The notes beneath the pieces are model-generated. The model worked only from the letters and a program-made list of their open reading frames with translations, was not told the origin of the DNA and did not search any database. Below, piece after piece: positions 6,250-9,457 of a DNA stretch of 9,457 nucleotides (within the stretch, counting starts at the first letter, position 1; the number at the start of each line of letters is the position of its first letter). The position numbers and the translations under genes are program-made. Location: the NCBI GenBank assembly GCA_031259905.1, contig JAIRKS010000214.1, forward strand, positions 1 through 9,457, in the 5' to 3' direction. This stretch comes from Odoribacteraceae bacterium (GTDB taxonomy: Bacteria; Bacteroidota; Bacteroidia; Bacteroidales; Marinifilaceae).

Positions 6250-8628
6250 ATGAAAAGACACACCATCGCCATCGTCATTGCCGCGATCGCCGGCATCCCC
6301 CTCGCGGCCACCGCGCAAGCGGTCTCGACACCTCACGACTCGCGCGCCACGGGCGACCTCCCGCGGGGGATCGTCGTCGCCGACGCGATTCCCGTTGCCC
6401 TCAAGTACTTCACCCTGCACGACGTGCGTCTTCTCGACAGCCCCTTCAAGACGGCCGAGGAGATGAACGCCGCGTGGCTACTCGAACTGGAGCCGGACCG
6501 CTTGCTCTCGAGTTTTCGTCGCAACGCCGGGCTACCGCCGAAAGCCCCCCCCTACGGCAGCTGGGAATCATCGGGGCTGGACGGCCACACCGCCGGGCAC
6601 GTCCTCACGGCCGCCGCGCAGCACTACGCCGCCACGGGCGACGAACGCTTCAGGAAGCTCCTCGAATACATGGTACACGAGCTCGACACCTGCCAGGTCG
6701 CCTTCGTCAACGGGTTCATCGGCGGCCTACCCGGCGGCGACCGTGTCTTCAAGCAACTACACAAGGGCATCATCCGCTCCTCCGGCTTCGACCTCAACGG
6801 CCTCTGGTCACCGTGGTACAACATCCACAAAACCGTCGCCGGGCTACTCGACGTCTACCTCCTCACCGGTAACGAAAAGGCGAAAGACGTCCTCGTCAAC
6901 CTCGCCGACTACCTCGCCGGCAGCATCTCCACCCTCTCCAACGAGCAAATGCAACTCATGATGAACTGCGAGTTCGGCGGAATGAACGACGCCTTTGCCG
7001 GCATCCACGCCATCACCGGCGACAACAAATACCTCGAAGCCGCCAACGCGTTCTACCACGAGCGACTCATGAACCCCCTCGCCGAAGGCCGCGACATCCT
7101 CCCCGGACTGCACGCCAACACGCAAATCCCAAAGATCATCGGCAGCGCCCGCCTCCACGAGCTTACCGGCGACGAGCGACACGCCCGCGTCGCCCGATTC
7201 TTCTGGGAACGCGTCGTGCACCACCACTCCTACGCCAACGGCGGCAACTCATCCGCCGAGTACCTCGCCGAACCCGACAAGCTCAACGATCGCCTCACCA
7301 ACTCCACGTGCGAAACCTGCAACACCTACAACATGCTCAAGCTCACCCGCCACCTCCACGAGTGGAGCGGCGATCCCGCGTACGCGGATTACCACGAGCG
7401 AGCGCTCTACAACCATATCCTCGCCTCGCGACACCCCGCCACCGGCATGACCTCCTACTTCGTACCCCTCGCTATGGGAGGCCACAAGACGTTCAGCGAT
7501 AAATTCAACACGTTTACCTGTTGCATGGGCACCGGATTCGAAAACCACTCCAAGTACGGCGCAAGCATCTACGCACGCGCGCCAGCCAACGACGCGCTAT
7601 TCGTCAACCTCTACATCCCCTCGACACTCTCCTGGCGCGACCGCGCGATGACCTTCCGCCTCGAGACCGCGTACCCCGACAGCGACCGCGTCACCCTCCG
7701 CGTCACCGCCGGCGCGCGCCAATCCTTCACGTTAAACCTCCGCTACCCCGCCTGGGCAACCAGCATGACCGTCAAAGTCAACGGCGTCACGCGGAAAATC
7801 AACGCCACGCCCGGGTCATACGTCGCCCTCCAGGGCAACTGGAAACGCGGCGACCGCGTCGACATCCACATCCCGATGCCGCTGCACGAGCAGGCCATGC
7901 CGGACAACGCCGACAGGAGGGCCATCTTCCACGGCCCGACGCTCCTCGCCGGCGACCTGGGCGAACAACCCGTCGAGCCCGTCAACGGCGTCCCCGTCCT
8001 CGTCTCGGAGGACAAAAGCATCGTTCCGCGCCTGGTCGCCGTCAACGATCACCCCCAAACCTTCCGCTCCAGCGGCCTCGGACACCCTGCCGACGTCACG
8101 CTCGTCCCCTTCTACAAGGTCAGCGACCAGTATTACACCGTCTACTGGGACGTCTTCACCCCCGGCGGCTGGCAAGCACAGCAACAAGCCCGCGCCGCCG
8201 AGCTAGCACGCGTAGCCGCGCTCGACCGCGTCACCGTCGACCACGTCACCTTCGGCGAGATGCAACCCGAGCGCGATCACTACCTCGACTCCCGCGAGAG
8301 CCGCGTCGGCGACTTCCGCGGCAAGAAGTTCCGCTACGCCTACCCCAACGGCTACATCGCCTTCGACATGAAAGTCCTCCCCGCCGCGCCCGTCAAGCTC
8401 ATGATGACCTTCTGGGGAGGGGACGCGGGGCGCGACACCTTCGAGATTCTCGTCGACGGCCAGCAGCTGCAACTCTTCTCCCCCGCCGGCGACCCCGGCA
8501 ACTTCATCGAGAACACCATCGACATCCCCGCCACGTTCACCGCCGGGAAAGAGAAGATACGCGTCACCCTCAAGGGACACGACCGTTCCCGTGTCACCTC
8601 CATCTACAACTGTCGCGTCATCCGCTGA
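6250..8628 (+). CDS. Secreted beta-L-arabinofuranosidase, DUF1680 group (GH127/GH146)
   Basis: A 792-residue enzyme that should remove beta-L-arabinofuranosyl residues with retention, using a Zn-bound cysteine nucleophile. The signal peptide probably ends Ala-Thr-Ala22/Gln23. The (alpha/alpha)6 catalytic part (about 50-440) shows Trp-Tyr-Asn-Ile-His193-Lys, Gly-Gly-Met-Asn-Asp (243-247), and His288-Ala-Asn-Thr-Gln-Ile-Pro-Lys. Glu337 is the likely acid/base, by position before Cys-Glu355-Thr-Cys357. Cys424-Cys425 follows in Thr-Cys-Cys-Met-Gly-Thr-Gly. By analogy with HypBA1 (Glu338, Cys340, Cys417, Cys418), Glu355, Cys357 and Cys424/425 form the zinc site, Cys424 being the nucleophile equivalent. 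Beta domains follow: about 447-580, a DUF4986-like part (about 580-650), and a C-terminal sandwich (about 665-792, DUF6805-like). The length and added C-terminal modules favour GH146-type pectin-acting enzymes over the shorter HypBA1; this is inference. Second gene of a two-gene operon. Confidence 0.95.
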   Translation: MKRHTIAIVIAAIAGIPLAATAQAVSTPHDSRATGDLPRGIVVADAIPVALKYFTLHDVRLLDSPFKTAEEMNAAWLLELEPDRLLSSFRRNAGLPPKAPPYGSWESSGLDGHTAGHVLTAAAQHYAATGDERFRKLLEYMVHELDTCQVAFVNGFIGGLPGGDRVFKQLHKGIIRSSGFDLNGLWSPWYNIHKTVAGLLDVYLLTGNEKAKDVLVNLADYLAGSISTLSNEQMQLMMNCEFGGMNDAFAGIHAITGDNKYLEAANAFYHERLMNPLAEGRDILPGLHANTQIPKIIGSARLHELTGDERHARVARFFWERVVHHHSYANGGNSSAEYLAEPDKLNDRLTNSTCETCNTYNMLKLTRHLHEWSGDPAYADYHERALYNHILASRHPATGMTSYFVPLAMGGHKTFSDKFNTFTCCMGTGFENHSKYGASIYARAPANDALFVNLYIPSTLSWRDRAMTFRLETAYPDSDRVTLRVTAGARQSFTLNLRYPAWATSMTVKVNGVTRKINATPGSYVALQGNWKRGDRVDIHIPMPLHEQAMPDNADRRAIFHGPTLLAGDLGEQPVEPVNGVPVLVSEDKSIVPRLVAVNDHPQTFRSSGLGHPADVTLVPFYKVSDQYYTVYWDVFTPGGWQAQQQARAAELARVAALDRVTVDHVTFGEMQPERDHYLDSRESRVGDFRGKKFRYAYPNGYIAFDMKVLPAAPVKLMMTFWGGDAGRDTFEILVDGQQLQLFSPAGDPGNFIENTIDIPATFTAGKEKIRVTLKGHDRSRVTSIYNCRVIR

Positions 8629-8661
8629 CCGGCAGTCGCGCTCCTTCGCCTCTCTACCGTC

Positions 8662-8706
8662 AACGGGCGTCCCCTCCTCGCGAGGGGGCGCCCGTTTCCT
8701 TTTCCC
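8662..8706 (+). terminator. Strong rho-independent terminator after the arabinofuranosidase gene
   Basis: AACGGGCG (8662-8669) pairs with CGCCCGTT (8689-8696). The stem continues with TCCCCTC (8670-8676) against GAGGGGG (8682-8688), including one T-G wobble, around a 5-base loop. That gives 15 pairs, followed by a T-rich tail (8697-8703). It lies 33 bp after the stop codon and closes the two-gene operon. Confidence 0.85.
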
Positions 8707-8712
8707 CGCCGC

Positions 8713-8935
8713 CCGCGACGTGACGGGACGCGGGACACTTTCGTACTACCCCGCCGACGTCTCGCGATCGCGCGGGACCGTCACGGACTGCCCCGGAATC
8801 TTCCTGTAAGGACGCGGGACACTTTCAAACTACTCTACTATCGTCTCGCGCTCGCGCGAGACCGTCACGGACTGCTCTGTTATTGTCTCGCGCTCGCGCG
8901 GGACGATCGCGGATAGCCCCGCCGATGTCCCGTAG
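8713..8935 (+). pseudogene. Decayed remnant of a 14-residue repeat protein gene
   Basis: Five degenerate 42-bp units start at 8719, 8761, 8803, 8845 and 8887. In the frame of the gene at 9059 they read as the same peptide repeat: Gly-Thr-Leu-Ser-Tyr-Tyr-Pro-Ala-Asp-Val, Ser-Arg-Ser-Arg-Gly-Thr-Val-Thr-Asp-Cys, Ser-Arg-Ser-Arg-Glu-Thr-Val-Thr-Asp-Cys-Ser. The frame is broken by TAA at 8807-8809 and ends at TAG 8933-8935. No start codon with a plausible leader precedes it; the strong terminator lies just upstream. Best read as the tail of a lost or truncated paralogue of the downstream repeat gene. The alternative is non-coding repeat DNA derived from that gene. Confidence 0.6.
8719..8928 (+). 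repeat. Five degenerate 42-bp tandem units with palindromic cores
   Basis: Units of exactly 42 bp, four with a palindromic or near-palindromic core at their start (for example CTCGCGCTCGCGCGAG at 8845-8860, and CGCGATCGCG inside 8761-8776). They are exactly in register with the array further downstream: 8719 to 9181 is 462 bp, 11 times 42. The interval between the two arrays (about 8929-9096) shows no clear unit. Confidence 0.7.
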
Positions 8936-9058
8936 ATAAAAAAACGAGAAAAATCGCCGCGCGCTCGCGTATACCGCTAAATCTTCTTACATTCGCACCG
9001 TGAACGAGGTAATCCACGACTAAGGAAACCCTCCGCGTCACGATAAATAAAAGTAACG
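8936..9058 (+). promoter_or_regulatory. AT-richer leader of the repeat gene, with a weak -7-like box
   Basis: After the remnant, composition shifts to A-rich stretches (8936-8953 and 9042-9056). TACATTCG at 8988-8995 resembles TAnnTTTG and the TACCTTCG box upstream of 5449, but no TTTG lies 19-21 bp before it, so the promoter call is weak. The A-rich stretch just before the ATG at 9059 is typical of Bacteroidetes translation starts without a Shine-Dalgarno site. Together with 8629-9058, this is a 430-bp gap with no intact gene. Confidence 0.3.
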
Positions 9059-9457
9059 ATGAAAAACAACAGGGAAACATTCACGCGCTACCGGCAGTCG
9101 CTCTATCGCGTCAGCATCGCGACAACCGTCACGCCACTCTTCCCGCGCTACGGGATGCCGTCGGAGTCGTCCGCGACATTCTCGCGCTTGCGCGAGACGC
9201 TTTCGGACAGCTCCGCCACCGTCTCGCGTGAGCGCGAGACGCTTTCGGACTGCTCCGCGACTGTCTCGCGCTCGCGCGAGACGCTTTCGGACTACTCCGC
9301 CGACGTGTCGCACGCGTGCGACACGGTTTCGGACTGCTCCGCCGACGTGTCGCACGCGTGCGACAGCCCGGCGGACTGCTCCGCCAGTGTGTCGCGCAAG
9401 CGCGAGACGATTTCCGACGAGGCGGAACACGTGTCGCTCGCGCGCGAGTCGATGTCC
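9059..9457 (+). CDS. Heptapeptide-repeat protein, 3' end outside window
   Basis: Starting at ATG 9059 (in-frame stop TAA at 9044-9046), the frame stays open for 133 codons to the window edge. It begins Met-Lys-Asn-Asn-Arg-Glu-Thr-Phe-Thr-Arg-Tyr-Arg-Gln-Ser-Leu-Tyr-Arg, a non-repetitive head of about 38 residues with no signal peptide or membrane segment. From residue 39 it is built of alternating heptapeptides, Ala-Thr-Val-Ser-Arg-x-Arg and Glu-Thr-Leu-Ser-Asp-x-Ser, six full 42-bp pairs plus a partial. One aliphatic residue per seven, with alternating basic and acidic heptads, would allow a coiled coil or other fibrous fold; Cys recurs in several copies. I do not recognise a named family. 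The A-rich start context and neighbour-like codon use favour this strand over the Arg-rich antisense frame. Expression and function are unknown; it could be cytoplasmic. Confidence 0.6.
   Translation, partial: MKNNRETFTRYRQSLYRVSIATTVTPLFPRYGMPSESSATFSRLRETLSDSSATVSRERETLSDCSATVSRSRETLSDYSADVSHACDTVSDCSADVSHACDSPADCSASVSRKRETISDEAEHVSLARESMS
9139..9457 (+). repeat. Tandem 42-bp repeat array with palindrome in every unit
   Basis: Units start at 9139 (degenerate), 9181, 9223, 9265, 9307, 9349, 9391 and 9433 (partial), all spaced exactly 42 bp. Each 42-bp unit is two related 21-bp halves. The first 16 bp of each unit form a full or near palindrome: CTCGCGCTTGCGCGAG (9181), CTCGCGTGAGCGCGAG (9223), CTCGCGCTCGCGCGAG (9265), GTCGCACGCGTGCGAC (9307 and 9349). 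The array lies inside the coding frame starting at 9059. Confidence 0.9.
9305..9324. repeat. Perfect 20-bp palindrome
   Basis: GTGTCGCACGCGTGCGACAC is its own reverse complement. The next unit repeats it as an 18-bp perfect palindrome at 9348-9365. Either could form a hairpin or cruciform, or be a symmetric binding site. Confidence 0.85.

Noticed and set aside
5844..6872. Plus-strand Arg/Pro/His-rich frame spanning the two enzyme genes
   Set aside because: Frame shadow of the metallopeptidase-like and arabinofuranosidase genes; low-complexity composition with no domain.
7521..8723. Plus-strand Arg/Pro-rich 400-codon frame over the end of the arabinofuranosidase gene
   Set aside because: Shadow of the real frame, which carries the conserved Cys-Cys motif and beta domains.
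8591..8809. Small plus-strand open frame overlapping the arabinofuranosidase end and running into the first degenerate repeats
   Set aside because: Its ATG lies inside the enzyme gene and its first part crosses the terminator. Only its tail is meaningful, as part of the repeat remnant.
8988..8995. TACATTCG as a firm promoter for the repeat gene
   Set aside because: No TTTG-like -33 element occurs at the required 19-21 bp upstream, so it is kept only as a weak possibility.
9038..9430. Minus-strand open frame with Arg/Val-rich 14-residue repeats
   Set aside because: The palindromic units keep both strands open. The + frame has an A-rich ATG context, a non-repetitive head and neighbour-like codon use, while the minus frame starts inside the repeat and is Arg-rich. 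Not fully excluded.
8719..9457. CRISPR array
   Set aside because: Period is a constant 42 bp with no unique spacers of foreign type. The whole unit is repeated and is codon-periodic, so it is a coding tandem repeat.

Overview
The window looks like part of the genome of a GC-rich member of the Bacteroidetes (Bacteroidales-like). Three things point there. Several proteins are lipoproteins with Bacteroidetes-style signals, including a Cys-Ser-Asp-Asp-Asp surface-export signal. One carries BACON domains. The genes have A-rich leaders without clear Shine-Dalgarno sites, and one candidate promoter fits the TTTG-N19-TAnnTTTG pattern. Genus is not resolvable from the sequence. All supported genes lie on the + strand.

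Region 1 (1-5300) is a tightly packed run of four genes for secreted or surface proteins. It resembles the distal end of a polysaccharide-utilisation locus; any SusC/SusD pair would lie upstream of the window. The genes alternate A-B-A'-B'. Gene 1 (partial) is homologous to the middle domain of gene 3, and genes 2 and 4 share a C-terminal domain of about 140 residues. Gene 3 has gained a large C-terminal HEFGH domain resembling a metallopeptidase (DUF6055-like). A terminator hairpin follows gene 4.

Region 2 (5369-8706) is a separate two-gene operon. It has a candidate promoter, a leader with three 7-bp repeats, a small secreted HEFSH metallopeptidase-like protein, and, 3 bp later, a secreted beta-L-arabinofuranosidase of the DUF1680 group (GH127/GH146) with its catalytic Glu and Cys/Zn residues visible. 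A strong terminator closes it. Two zinc-peptidase-like proteins beside a beta-L-arabinofuranosidase suggest an attack on arabinosylated glycoprotein or arabinose-decorated pectin; this is inference.

Region 3 (8713-9457) is the most unusual. A 42-bp repeat encodes two alternating heptapeptides (ATVSRxR / ETLSDxS). It appears first as a decayed stretch with in-frame stops (8713-8935). It then appears inside an apparently intact gene that starts at 9059 and runs off the window. Each unit carries a palindrome, and differences between units are compensatory: both arms change together, at the cost of amino-acid changes. This suggests that symmetry is maintained at the DNA or RNA level inside a coding sequence.
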